Shown: positions 34,113-41,073 of the stretch, one piece after another | Numbering within the stretch: position 1 is the first letter of the stretch | Layout of the letters: every line of letters starts with the position of its first letter | DNA from: Photobacterium rosenbergii | Lineage (GTDB): Bacteria; Pseudomonadota; Gammaproteobacteria; Enterobacterales; Vibrionaceae | DNA: 54,525 nucleotides | Direction of reading: 5' to 3' | Assembly (NCBI RefSeq): GCF_003026455.1 | Contig: NZ_PYMB01000026.1 | Span: forward strand, 1-54,525 | The notes under the pieces: model-generated | Told to the model about the DNA's origin: nothing | Database searches by the model: none | What the model saw: only the letters and a program-made list of their open reading frames with translations | Position numbers and translations under genes: made by a program

Positions 34113-34739
34113 ATGAGCGACGTAAAACTTCCAGCCTACGAAACCCTGGAGCCAATGCTGAAAGAGCAAGGCTTGGCCGTGACCCCGTCGGAGTTGCATG
34201 GCCTTCTCTGCGGGATGATTTGTGGTGGTATGGCTGTTGACGGAGAGCAATGGCTGGCACCGGTTAGCGACTATGCCAACCAAGGTGATGCGCTGACCGA
34301 TGGCGCAAAAATGGTGGTTCGCTCGGTATTCGATGCCGCGTCGGCTGAGTTGGGCGGTTTGACCCAGACTTTGTTTACTTCGACTGCAGCAGAGTTGGCC
34401 GAGATGGAGTTTGATGTGGACCTGCTGTTGCCTGCTGAGGGGAGTGAACTGATGCTCCGCGCAGAGGCCCTGAGCGAGTGGGTGACCAATTTTATCTCCG
34501 GCCTTGGTCTGATGGGCATGGACAAGAAGCAATTGTCTGATGATGTGACGGAAGCCGTTGCAGCCTTGGAAGAAATTGCCCAATTGGGTATCGATGAAGA
34601 TGAAGATATGCAAGAGCAGGCAATGCTGTTCGACAATGTGGTGGCTTATGTGCCGGAATGCGTGTTGACGTGTTTGGTTGGCCTGAGCCAGCGCGGTGAT
34701 GTTGAAGACGAAGCAGCAGAAAAGCCAACTCTTCACTAA
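34113..34739 (+). CDS. ygfB: UPF0149 family protein YgfB
   Basis: A 208-residue all-alpha UPF0149 protein. The motifs TPSELHGLLCGMICGG, EWVTNFISGLGL and the acidic DEDEDMQEQAMLFDN segment are typical. Its precise role is unknown in this group; in Pseudomonas it affects beta-lactam resistance regulation. In E. coli pepP follows. Here ubiH starts 29 bases downstream and pepP is absent from the locus. The 265 bases upstream, shared with zapA, contain no gene. Confidence 0.92.
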   Translation: MSDVKLPAYETLEPMLKEQGLAVTPSELHGLLCGMICGGMAVDGEQWLAPVSDYANQGDALTDGAKMVVRSVFDAASAELGGLTQTLFTSTAAELAEMEFDVDLLLPAEGSELMLRAEALSEWVTNFISGLGLMGMDKKQLSDDVTEAVAALEEIAQLGIDEDEDMQEQAMLFDNVVAYVPECVLTCLVGLSQRGDVEDEAAEKPTLH

Positions 34740-34767
34740 GTGCAGGATTGACAGTTAAGGGACGGAT

Positions 34768-35955
34768 GTGAAGCAGTACGATGTCGTGATAGCCGGCGGT
34801 GCAATGGCCGGTGCAACCTTGGCAATAGCATTGGATAAACTTGGTGGCAGCAAGCTCAAGATTGCTGTTGTAGAAGCGGTGGAGCCGAAGCTGGATCACC
34901 ACCCTGGCTATGATGCACGCAGTATCGCCCTGTCATTAGGCTCGGCTCAGTTGCTAGAGAGTATTGGCTGCTGGCAGGCATTATCAGCTGTAGCGACGGC
35001 TATTTCCCAGATCCATGTATCCGATCGTGGCCATGCGGGGATGGTTCACCTCGATGCCCGTGAGCAGGCTGTTGATGCCTTGGGGTATGTGGTTGAGCTG
35101 GCAGATGCTGGCCGGATCTTCCATCAAAAGCTGGCAAAGCTTGATCAGGTTGATCTGCTGTGCCCTTCGAGGATCGCCGAGATCGAACGCCACCAGAACG
35201 GTGTGGACTTGGTGCTGGACAATGGTGAGCAATTGCAGAGCCGCTTGGTAGTGGCAGCAGACGGTGCTTTGTCTTCAGTCTGTGACATGCTGGGGGTAGG
35301 CCGCAGTGAGCACGATTTCGACCAAGTGGCGGTAATTGCCAATGTCAGCACTGATGAGGCACATCAAGGGAGGGCGTTTGAGCGTTTTACCCCGCATGGG
35401 CCGGTGGCCTTGCTGCCAATGTCTGAGGGGCGGAGCTCCTTGGTGTGGTGCATCCGCCCGGACGTGCAAGATGAAGTGATGGGCTGGAGCGACGCTGAGT
35501 TCCTTGCAAATTTGCAGCAGGCATTTGGTTGGCGTTTGGGCCGCTTGAGCCAAACCGGTGTGCGTCATGCCTACCCGCTCTTGTTGCGTCAGTCCCAACG
35601 TTTGACCTCGCACCGGGTTGCCGTGGTTGGCAATGCAGCGCAGACCCTGCACCCGATTGCCGGCCAAGGTTTCAACCTTGGTTTACGTGATGTGATGAGC
35701 CTAGCCGAGGAAGTCTGCAAGGAGTGGGCGCTATCAGGTGATGCCGGGCATACCCGGGCCCTGAGTCGTTATCGCCAGCGCAGAGAGCCGGATCGTGAGG
35801 CTACGGTGGGAATGACTGCTGGACTGGTTGGTGTGTTCGCCAACGACAGCATGCCTTTTGTTGCTGGTCGTAACCTTGGCCTAATGGCGATGGACTGTGT
35901 AGATGTATTAAAAGCCCCGCTGGTTAGGCGGGCGATGGGACAGGTAGATAGATAA
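34768..35955 (+). CDS. ubiH: 2-octaprenyl-6-methoxyphenol hydroxylase (ubiquinone synthesis)
   Basis: A flavin monooxygenase that hydroxylates the ubiquinone ring at C4. The 395-residue protein has the FAD-binding VVIAGGAMAGATLAIAL start, the IHVSDRGHAGMVHL segment typical of UbiH, VAADGALSSVC, and the second FAD motif VVGNAAQTLHPIAGQGFNLGLRDV. The start is GTG at 34768 with AAGGGA upstream. An ATG overlaps it out of frame. It is 2 bases from ubiI and probably translated from the same transcript as ygfB. Confidence 0.94.
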   Translation: MKQYDVVIAGGAMAGATLAIALDKLGGSKLKIAVVEAVEPKLDHHPGYDARSIALSLGSAQLLESIGCWQALSAVATAISQIHVSDRGHAGMVHLDAREQAVDALGYVVELADAGRIFHQKLAKLDQVDLLCPSRIAEIERHQNGVDLVLDNGEQLQSRLVVAADGALSSVCDMLGVGRSEHDFDQVAVIANVSTDEAHQGRAFERFTPHGPVALLPMSEGRSSLVWCIRPDVQDEVMGWSDAEFLANLQQAFGWRLGRLSQTGVRHAYPLLLRQSQRLTSHRVAVVGNAAQTLHPIAGQGFNLGLRDVMSLAEEVCKEWALSGDAGHTRALSRYRQRREPDREATVGMTAGLVGVFANDSMPFVAGRNLGLMAMDCVDVLKAPLVRRAMGQVDR

Positions 35956-35957
35956 TC

Positions 35958-37166
35958 ATGATGCAAAGTGTTGATGTCGCTATTATCGGCGGCGGTATGG
36001 TCGGTCTTACTCTCGCGGCAGCCTTGGCAGATACCGAGCTGCGGGTGGCAGTAATCGAAGGCAAGTTGCCTGAGCCTGAGTTGGCACCGCTTCCTGATGT
36101 CCGCGTATCGGCGTTGAGCCGTGCCAGTGAACGAATCCTACGTCGTGTTGGCGCTTGGGAGGGGATTGCTGCCCGGCGGATGGCGCCGTATAGCAAGATG
36201 CAGGTCTGGGAGCAGGATAGCTTTGCAAATATTGCCTTCGATGCTGCGCGGTTGGCTCAGCCTGATTTGGGCCATATCGTTGAAAACCGGGTGATCCAGC
36301 TGTCATTGATGGATTGTGTCAAGCAACTGCCTAACGTAACCCTGCTGGCGCCGGAGCGTTGCCAGAGTATTGCCTTTGGCGAGAGCGAAGCCTGGCTGAG
36401 CCTGGAGTCGGGCAAAAACCTCACGGCTAAGCTGGTGGTAGGGGCTGATGGTGCCAACTCTTGGGTTCGTCAGCAGTTGGATATTCCCCTGACCCATTGG
36501 GATTATGGCCATAGTGCTTTGGTAGCCAATATCCGCTGTAGCGAAGCACACCAAGATACCGCCCGTCAGGTTTTCCGTCCGGAAGGGCCGTTGGCCTTCT
36601 TGCCTCTGGCTGAGCCGGATCTGTGCTCTATTGTATGGTCACTGCCGCCGGAAGAAGCCAGTCGTATGTGCGAATTGCCCGAGCAGGAATTCAACAAGCG
36701 TTTGACCACAGCGTTCGACAATCGCCTTGGCCTTTGCAAGGTCGAGGGAGAGCGTCAAGCCTTCCCGCTCAAGATGCGATATGCCCGTGACTTTGTCCGC
36801 GAGCGTGTGGCACTTGTTGGTGATGCAGCGCATACCATCCATCCGCTGGCAGGTCAGGGGGTAAACCTTGGCTTGTTGGATGCTGCGAGCTTGGCCCAGG
36901 AGCTAAAGCAATTGTGGCTGGCTGAGAAAGATATTGGCCGCCAGGGGCACTTGCGCCATTACGAGCGCTGGCGTAAAGCGGAAGCGGCTAAAATGATTGC
37001 GGCGATGCAAGGTTTCAGGGACTTGTTTGATGGTAGCCACCCAGCGAAAAAGTTGGTGCGAGACCTGGGAATGCTGATTGCCGACAAGGCGCCGGGCTTG
37101 AAGGATGAGTTTATGCGCCGTGCCTTGGGGTTAAGCGGTGAGCTGCCGGAGTTGGCTCGCTACTGA
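35958..37166 (+). CDS. ubiI: 2-octaprenylphenol hydroxylase (ubiquinone C5)
   Basis: This flavin monooxygenase (VisC) hydroxylates the ubiquinone ring at C5. At 402 residues it is full length. FAD-binding IIGGGMVGLTLAAAL, VVGADGANSWVRQQ, and the paired motif LVGDAAHTIHPLAGQGVNLGLLDAA are present. The segment SIVWSLPPEEASRM is UbiI-like and distinguishes it from UbiH. It forms an operon with ubiH and ends before a terminator at 37197. Confidence 0.95.
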   Translation: MMQSVDVAIIGGGMVGLTLAAALADTELRVAVIEGKLPEPELAPLPDVRVSALSRASERILRRVGAWEGIAARRMAPYSKMQVWEQDSFANIAFDAARLAQPDLGHIVENRVIQLSLMDCVKQLPNVTLLAPERCQSIAFGESEAWLSLESGKNLTAKLVVGADGANSWVRQQLDIPLTHWDYGHSALVANIRCSEAHQDTARQVFRPEGPLAFLPLAEPDLCSIVWSLPPEEASRMCELPEQEFNKRLTTAFDNRLGLCKVEGERQAFPLKMRYARDFVRERVALVGDAAHTIHPLAGQGVNLGLLDAASLAQELKQLWLAEKDIGRQGHLRHYERWRKAEAAKMIAAMQGFRDLFDGSHPAKKLVRDLGMLIADKAPGLKDEFMRRALGLSGELPELARY

Positions 37167-37196
37167 CCATGGTGATCTGTTAGCAGACTATAAATG

Positions 37197-37221
37197 AAAA
37201 CCGTCGTCAGGCGGTTTTTTT
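37197..37221 (+). terminator. intrinsic terminator after ubiI
   Basis: AAAACCG (37197-37203) pairs with CGGTTTT (37212-37218), followed by more T. The remaining stretch to gcvH (about 290 bases) shows no gene and no recognisable glycine riboswitch. Confidence 0.8.
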
Positions 37222-37507
37222 GTGCCTGCTATATTGTCTGCTTAGCCCGTTAAGGCTTTCAAAACAGAACCTTAATTTTATCTCTGTACTTTCGTTCAAG
37301 GAAATGACAAAAAATTGTTATCCAATTTAGTTATTTTCTCCTACATTAAATATCAGGAAAAAACAGAGCTGGCAGTAACCGGCCCAGGCATTATTTTTCA
37401 GCTTGTTAGCCATAACAAATACTCGCTTTTGCTCTCCCGTGCGATCACTGATACTGCTGGCCCATATTGAGAGTGGCGATAGGCAGGCTTTCATAAGGAA
37501 GTTTACT

Positions 37508-37900
37508 ATGAGCGATATTCCCTCTGAGTTGAGATATACCAATACCCATGAATGGGTCCGCCCCGAAGGTGACGGGGTCTTTACCGTTGGGCTGACTGAT
37601 CATGCCCAGTCGTTATTGGGTGATATGGTGTTTGTTGATTTGCCGGAAATTGATGCGGCGACTGAAGCAGGTGAAGACTGCGCGGTTGCTGAATCGGTCA
37701 AGGCGGCTTCGGATATCTACGCACCACTATCGGGCTTTGTGATCGCTATCAATGAAGATTTAGAAGGCTCGCCAGAGCTAGTTAATAGTGATCCCTACGG
37801 TGATGGCTGGTTGTTCCAGCTCAAGGTGGAAGACGAAGGGGAATTTGCAGATTTGCTCGATGCCGATAGCTACACGGATCTGGTCGATGAAGATGATTAG
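37508..37900 (+). CDS. gcvH: glycine cleavage system H protein
   Basis: The 130-residue lipoyl carrier shuttles the aminomethyl group between the P and T proteins. The lipoylation lysine is K65 in AESVKAASDIYAPLSG, and the N-terminal YTNTHEWVRPEGDGVFTVGLTDHAQ is typical. The open frame extends to 37403, but ATG 37508 follows AAGGAAG and gives the family start. In E. coli gcvT precedes and gcvP follows. Here neither is present, so the H protein stands alone between terminators. Confidence 0.95.
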   Translation: MSDIPSELRYTNTHEWVRPEGDGVFTVGLTDHAQSLLGDMVFVDLPEIDAATEAGEDCAVAESVKAASDIYAPLSGFVIAINEDLEGSPELVNSDPYGDGWLFQLKVEDEGEFADLLDADSYTDLVDEDD

Positions 37901-37927
37901 TCGATAACGTTTTATTGGCTGGTAGAT

Positions 37928-37958
37928 AAAAGAAAAGCCCGTGATGGGCTTTTCTTTT
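37928..37958. terminator. bidirectional intrinsic terminator after gcvH
   Basis: A 13-bp perfect stem, AAAAGAAAAGCCC (37928-37940) and GGGCTTTTCTTTT (37946-37958), lies between the convergent gcvH and the small minus-strand gene. It has suitable T-rich tails in both directions. Confidence 0.92.
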
Positions 37959-37968
37959 GCTTGCGAGA

Positions 37969-38169
37969 TTAGCAGTCCTTGAGGCGGCGAATTTCCTGAT
38001 TGATTTCACTTACCGTTTGGTAATGCCGTTGCTGTGCCTTCACTGGTACTAGCAACTGGCCGTTATTGAACTCATAGCCGCCCCGACCGTCAATGTAGAT
38101 CCTTCCACTGAATAAACGACTTACGTGCTTTGCGATCATCTTGGGCACGTAGCGTTTGAACATCCGCAT
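37969..38169 (-). CDS. small conserved-looking basic protein of unknown function
   Basis: A 66-residue basic protein. The core MFKRYVPKMIAKHVSRLFSGRIYI, then DGRGGYEFNNGQLLVPVK and a C-terminal helix (VSEINQEIRRLK) look like a real small protein, and similar short proteins are, to my recollection, present in Vibrionaceae. I chose ATG 38169, with GAAAGG about 10 bases upstream, over the 38250 start, because the additional 27 residues look poorly conserved. It has no signal peptide and no membrane helix. It is convergent with gcvH, sharing the terminator at 37928. I cannot give a function. Confidence 0.65.
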   Translation of the reverse strand: MRMFKRYVPKMIAKHVSRLFSGRIYIDGRGGYEFNNGQLLVPVKAQQRHYQTVSEINQEIRRLKDC

Positions 38170-38250
38170 AGTTAGCCAACCTTTCCTTTTGTTTTTGACG
38201 GTTTGAATTATAAAACAATGCGCATGATGCTTTTGTGATGTCTTCAGCAT

Positions 38251-38574
38251 AATAGGGATGTTAAATAACTATATATTCAACGTTTCTTTTATATGTTACT
38301 GCCAAATTGGTGTTTTATTCTTTTGTTTTATGATCTGAATTAAGTTATTGAGAGCGAATATTATTCACGCTTTTGTGCATGTTATTCATTAAATTAAATA
38401 CTTTTAGGGACTTAGAACGGTTATTTGATGAGTTGGGCAAAAAAGCATCGATTTTGGCGGTGAAAAAAGCGCCAAAAATGAAAGCAATAAAATGAAAGGC
38501 GTCGTGCTACATAGAGGAAAATGCTGATTGTGATAACTGGACTGATCAGCAAGAAAGCTGCTTTGGATCAAAGA
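38251..38574. other. AT-rich gene-free divergent region
   Basis: The gap between the small minus-strand gene and the DUF134 gene shows no coding frame. It contains an 8-bp inverted repeat, TTTTGGCG (38452-38459) and CGCCAAAA (38470-38477), spaced by 10 bases, then the palindrome listed separately. It probably holds promoters for both flanking genes. No clear -35/-10 pair can be assigned. Confidence 0.45.
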
Positions 38575-38600
38575 TTATTATTGGCATATGCCAATAATAA
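38575..38600. promoter_or_regulatory. 26-bp perfect palindrome (candidate operator of the DUF134 cassette)
   Basis: The two 13-base arms are exact inverted copies centred on GGCAT|ATGCC, flanked by TTATTATT and AATAATAA. The palindrome ends 31 bases before the DUF134 start codon and lies after any plausible upstream gene. It is followed by CGTTTTTT, so a transcribed hairpin acting as an attenuator or terminator is an alternative to a protein-binding site. Confidence 0.6.
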
Positions 38601-38631
38601 CGTTTTTTAGCCATCAACATATTAGTGAGCT

Positions 38632-38946
38632 ATGCCTAGACCGAAAATCCAGCGCCGGATCCGATGCCGGCCAGCTTACAGCTGTTTTAAGCCCAATGGA
38701 GTACCGATGTCGGCGCTAGAAGCTCTGCCATTGGCCGCCGATGAGCTCGAAGCATTGCGGTTAGTTGACCTTAATGGCCTCAGCCAGCAAGACGCTGCCC
38801 GTGAGCTTGGGGTTTCCCGCCAGACGTTGGGCAATATCGTGTCATTGGCAAGGCACAAAGTAGCAACCGCTCTGGTTAAGGGGATGGCGCTAGAACTGGA
38901 CACTCAGGTCCAGTCAGATAAGGAAAAGGAGCCATCATGTCAGTAG
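38632..38946 (+). CDS. DUF134 (UPF0251) helix-turn-helix protein
   Basis: A 104-residue protein of the DUF134 family, with the conserved N-terminal MPRPKIQRRIRCRP...FKPNGVP segment and a sigma70 region 4-like helix-turn-helix at about residues 50-85 (LSQQDAARELGVSRQTLGNIVSLARHK). It is presumed to bind DNA. It is the first gene of a three-gene operon: its 3' end overlaps the NifX-like gene by 10 bases. The palindrome 31 bases upstream is a natural candidate target for autoregulation. Its ligand is not known. Confidence 0.88.
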   Translation: MPRPKIQRRIRCRPAYSCFKPNGVPMSALEALPLAADELEALRLVDLNGLSQQDAARELGVSRQTLGNIVSLARHKVATALVKGMALELDTQVQSDKEKEPSCQ

Positions 38947-39413
38947 CCATTGCTGTCACCCCCAACCATGAAGTTGCGGGACATTTCGGAAAAGCCGCCA
39001 GCTTTGTTGTTTTTGACGATCAAGGGCAGCAGATCGCCGAGTTAGTTAACCAAGGACGCAAAGCGGTAGGTTGCAAGCATAAAAAGCAGCTTCAGGCCCA
39101 ATTGGCTGCGTACAATGTAAAAACAATACTGCTTGGTAATGTTGGCCAGCGCTCGCTAGCTCGTTTGCTAGGGGCAGGGTTTGAGGTATTCCGGGTACCC
39201 AATAGGACACCGCTTCAAGATGTCCTTGTCGGGAAAGCCTTTCGTGAGCCACTGCTATCAGCGGATCAGGGACGGCCTTGCAAACGAGAGAAAGGAGCTT
39301 GTGGTTGTGGCTGCGGCAGCAAGAAAACCGTGAAACCCGCTAAAATAGGAATGACAGTCAGCGGTAATACCAACTTGCAGGGACTGACCAAGATTGGAGG
39401 TTTCAAGCTATGA
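38937..39413 (+). CDS. NifX/NafY-like (dinitrogenase iron-molybdenum cofactor family) protein
   Basis: A 158-residue protein whose N-terminal 100 residues fit the PF02579 fold (VAVTPNHEVAGHFGKAASFVVFD, ILLGNVGQRSLARLLGAGFEVF). Members include NifX, NafY and the orange protein, which bind metal-sulfur cofactors. No nitrogenase genes are nearby. The C-terminal extension carries a Cys cluster (PCKREKGACGCGCG) and basic residues, and one more cysteine is in VGCKHKK. A metal or Fe-S binding role is an inference. The start overlaps the DUF134 gene by 10 bases, and the stop overlaps the next gene by 4. Confidence 0.83.
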   Translation: MSVAIAVTPNHEVAGHFGKAASFVVFDDQGQQIAELVNQGRKAVGCKHKKQLQAQLAAYNVKTILLGNVGQRSLARLLGAGFEVFRVPNRTPLQDVLVGKAFREPLLSADQGRPCKREKGACGCGCGSKKTVKPAKIGMTVSGNTNLQGLTKIGGFKL

Positions 39414-39607
39414 CCTATTTGTTGACAGTGCTGATTTTTCTACTGGTCATTGGTGCGATGGCGATTGGCTGGGTTTTTCGTAAGAAAGCGATCCAGGGGA
39501 GCTGTGGCGGCCTGGCTAATGTCGGGGTTGATAAGGAATGTGGCTGTAAGGAGCCGTGTGACGAACACAAGCTCTACCAAATCAGTGAGCCTGAGTCGAA
39601 AAAGTGA
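39410..39607 (+). CDS. NqrM-like small membrane protein
   Basis: A 65-residue protein with one N-terminal helix (residues 3-23) and the pattern GSCGGLANVGVDKECGCKEPCDEHK with cysteines 32, 44, 46 and 50. This matches NqrM (DUF539), which is needed to mature the Fe centre of Na+-translocating NADH:quinone reductase. Vibrio nqrM normally lies after nqrF-apbE, and no nqr genes are in this window. It may be a relocated nqrM or a paralogue serving this cassette. It overlaps the NifX-like gene by 4 bases (ATGA), so the two are translationally coupled. Confidence 0.8.
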   Translation: MTYLLTVLIFLLVIGAMAIGWVFRKKAIQGSCGGLANVGVDKECGCKEPCDEHKLYQISEPESKK

Positions 39608-39622
39608 CCGACGATGGGATGG

Positions 39623-39651
39623 AAAAGCGCAGAGTGATCTGCGCTTTTTTT
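39623..39651. terminator. bidirectional intrinsic terminator after the NqrM-like gene
   Basis: The 10-bp stem AAAAGCGCAG (39623-39632) and CTGCGCTTTT (39639-39648) has a 6-base loop and a T-run after. It lies between the convergent NqrM-like and LysR genes and closes the three-gene cassette. Confidence 0.93.
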
Positions 39652-39658
39652 GTGGACG

Positions 39659-40597
39659 TTAACTGGCTTTGCGTAGCTCTTCGACCCGCTGGGTAACCGC
39701 ATCCCCCACACACTGGCGTAGCCACTCTAGGCGAGGGTGGTTGGTGTTACGGCGCAGCCACAGCATATTGATATCAAAGTCAGGGATATCAACAGGGGGG
39801 CGGCACTGGCTCAGGTTATCGTGGAAGACATCGAGTTTGGCCATCAGGGTAGAAACAACGCATAACAGATCCCGTCCGCTCAATAGGTGGCGGATGGTTA
39901 GGAAACTGCTGGAGCCCACCGCAATCTGGCGCTGGAACCCTTGTTGCTGTAACTGGCTATCGACATTGGTCTGCAGTTTGCCGTCAGGGGACACCAAGGC
40001 TTGTGGCGTCTGGATATAGCGCGCCAGATCAATGGGTGAAGTTAGGCCCGTTGCCTTGGCGTCGAACAGGCAAACATGATCTTCGGTGTACAGGTATTGG
40101 CTGTCGAATTCATGGGGCAGGTTGGTCATTGAGCCGATGATCAGATCGATTTTCTGACTCTCGGTAGCCTGCTGGTAGTTGTTGCGATCGACATTGCAGA
40201 AGCTGAGTTGGCTGTGCGGGGCAGCCTGGCGGATCGCATCGAACAGTGCAGGGGCAAACAAAAGTTCGGCATAGTCGGTCAGGCCTATCCGGAAGGTGCC
40301 CTGATACTCGTCAGCAGAGAATTTGTCCGGCTGTAGGATCTCGCTGGTGACCAGTTGCAAGATATGCTCAACAACCGGGGTGAGTTCGATGGCTTTTTCG
40401 GTGGCGATCATCTGGTGGCCGCGGCGCTCGAACAAAGGGTCATCAAGTAGGGCACGCAGCCGTGATAAATTGTGGCTCATGGCCGACTGGCCGATAGACA
40501 ATTTGGCGGCGGCCTTGGTGACACTTCGGGTTTCCATCAGCGCCGAGAAAGCGACCAGCAGATTGAGGTCAATGCCTCGCCAATTGATATTGTTCAT
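39659..40597 (-). CDS. LysR-type transcriptional regulator of unknown target
   Basis: A 312-residue LysR protein: helix-turn-helix at about residues 22-45 (SVTKAAAKLSIGQSAMSHNLSRLR), then the effector-binding domain. The segments DDPLFERRGHQM and YQGTFRIGLTDYAELLFAPAL resemble the LeuO/NodD type. The effector is unknown. The start lies 11 bases beyond the stop of the YbaK-like gene, so it is probably the last gene of the ygfZ-ybaK-lysR transcript. A regulatory link to the convergent DUF134 cassette is possible but not supported by sequence. Confidence 0.85.
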   Translation of the reverse strand: MNNINWRGIDLNLLVAFSALMETRSVTKAAAKLSIGQSAMSHNLSRLRALLDDPLFERRGHQMIATEKAIELTPVVEHILQLVTSEILQPDKFSADEYQGTFRIGLTDYAELLFAPALFDAIRQAAPHSQLSFCNVDRNNYQQATESQKIDLIIGSMTNLPHEFDSQYLYTEDHVCLFDAKATGLTSPIDLARYIQTPQALVSPDGKLQTNVDSQLQQQGFQRQIAVGSSSFLTIRHLLSGRDLLCVVSTLMAKLDVFHDNLSQCRPPVDIPDFDINMLWLRRNTNHPRLEWLRQCVGDAVTQRVEELRKAS

Positions 40598-40608
40598 GCC
40601 TCTCCAGT

Positions 40609-41070
40609 TTAACGACAGATATCAGCAAACAGCGGATCACACAGTACCAGCAGATCATCGGTAGCTAGCTCGACGCCCGCCATACGATCGCCACTGCTGA
40701 TATTGACCAGGGTATGGGCGGTGATTTGGTGATCAAAAATAACGGGTAATGGGCGCTTGAGGCCAATAGGGGCAACGGTGCCTATCACCAAGCCGGTGAC
40801 TTTCTCGACGTCGCTGGCATCAGCGCAGGTCATCCGGCGGCAGCCGAACATGGCGCGTACTTTTTTTGGATCAACTTGGGCCGGGCCTGGTACACAGGCC
40901 AGCACATGGAACCCTCCCATATCCCGCAGCAGGATAGACTTGACCATCTGCTGTGGGTCAACCCCGCGTTCGCGGGCCGCTTCCTCAATGGTTTTAGCGG
41001 GCTGGCTATGGGGAAGAAGGCGGTATTCCACGCCTTCTTTATCCAGGTAATGGGTAACCGGGGTATTCAT
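40609..41070 (-). CDS. YbaK/EbsC family aminoacyl-tRNA deacylase-like protein
   Basis: A 153-residue trans-editing protein of the YbaK superfamily. The region PQQMVKSILLRDMGG contains the family's conserved lysine, and GLVIGTVAPIGLKRPLPVIFD is characteristic of the PF04073 fold. The cysteines in CVPGPA and FGCRRM are not clearly at the YbaK catalytic position, so the substrate cannot be assigned. It starts 3 bases after ygfZ and precedes the LysR gene in the same direction. It is distinct from the ProX-like protein at 26967-27464. Confidence 0.83.
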   Translation of the reverse strand: MNTPVTHYLDKEGVEYRLLPHSQPAKTIEEAARERGVDPQQMVKSILLRDMGGFHVLACVPGPAQVDPKKVRAMFGCRRMTCADASDVEKVTGLVIGTVAPIGLKRPLPVIFDHQITAHTLVNISSGDRMAGVELATDDLLVLCDPLFADICR

Positions 41071-41073
41071 AGC

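Noticed and set aside
37222..37507. Glycine riboswitch upstream of gcvH
   Set aside because: The conserved glycine aptamer segments are not visible and no tandem aptamer structure could be drawn.
38937..39413. Nitrogen fixation gene
   Set aside because: The protein has the NifX/NafY fold, but the family is broad and there are no nif structural or cofactor genes in the window.
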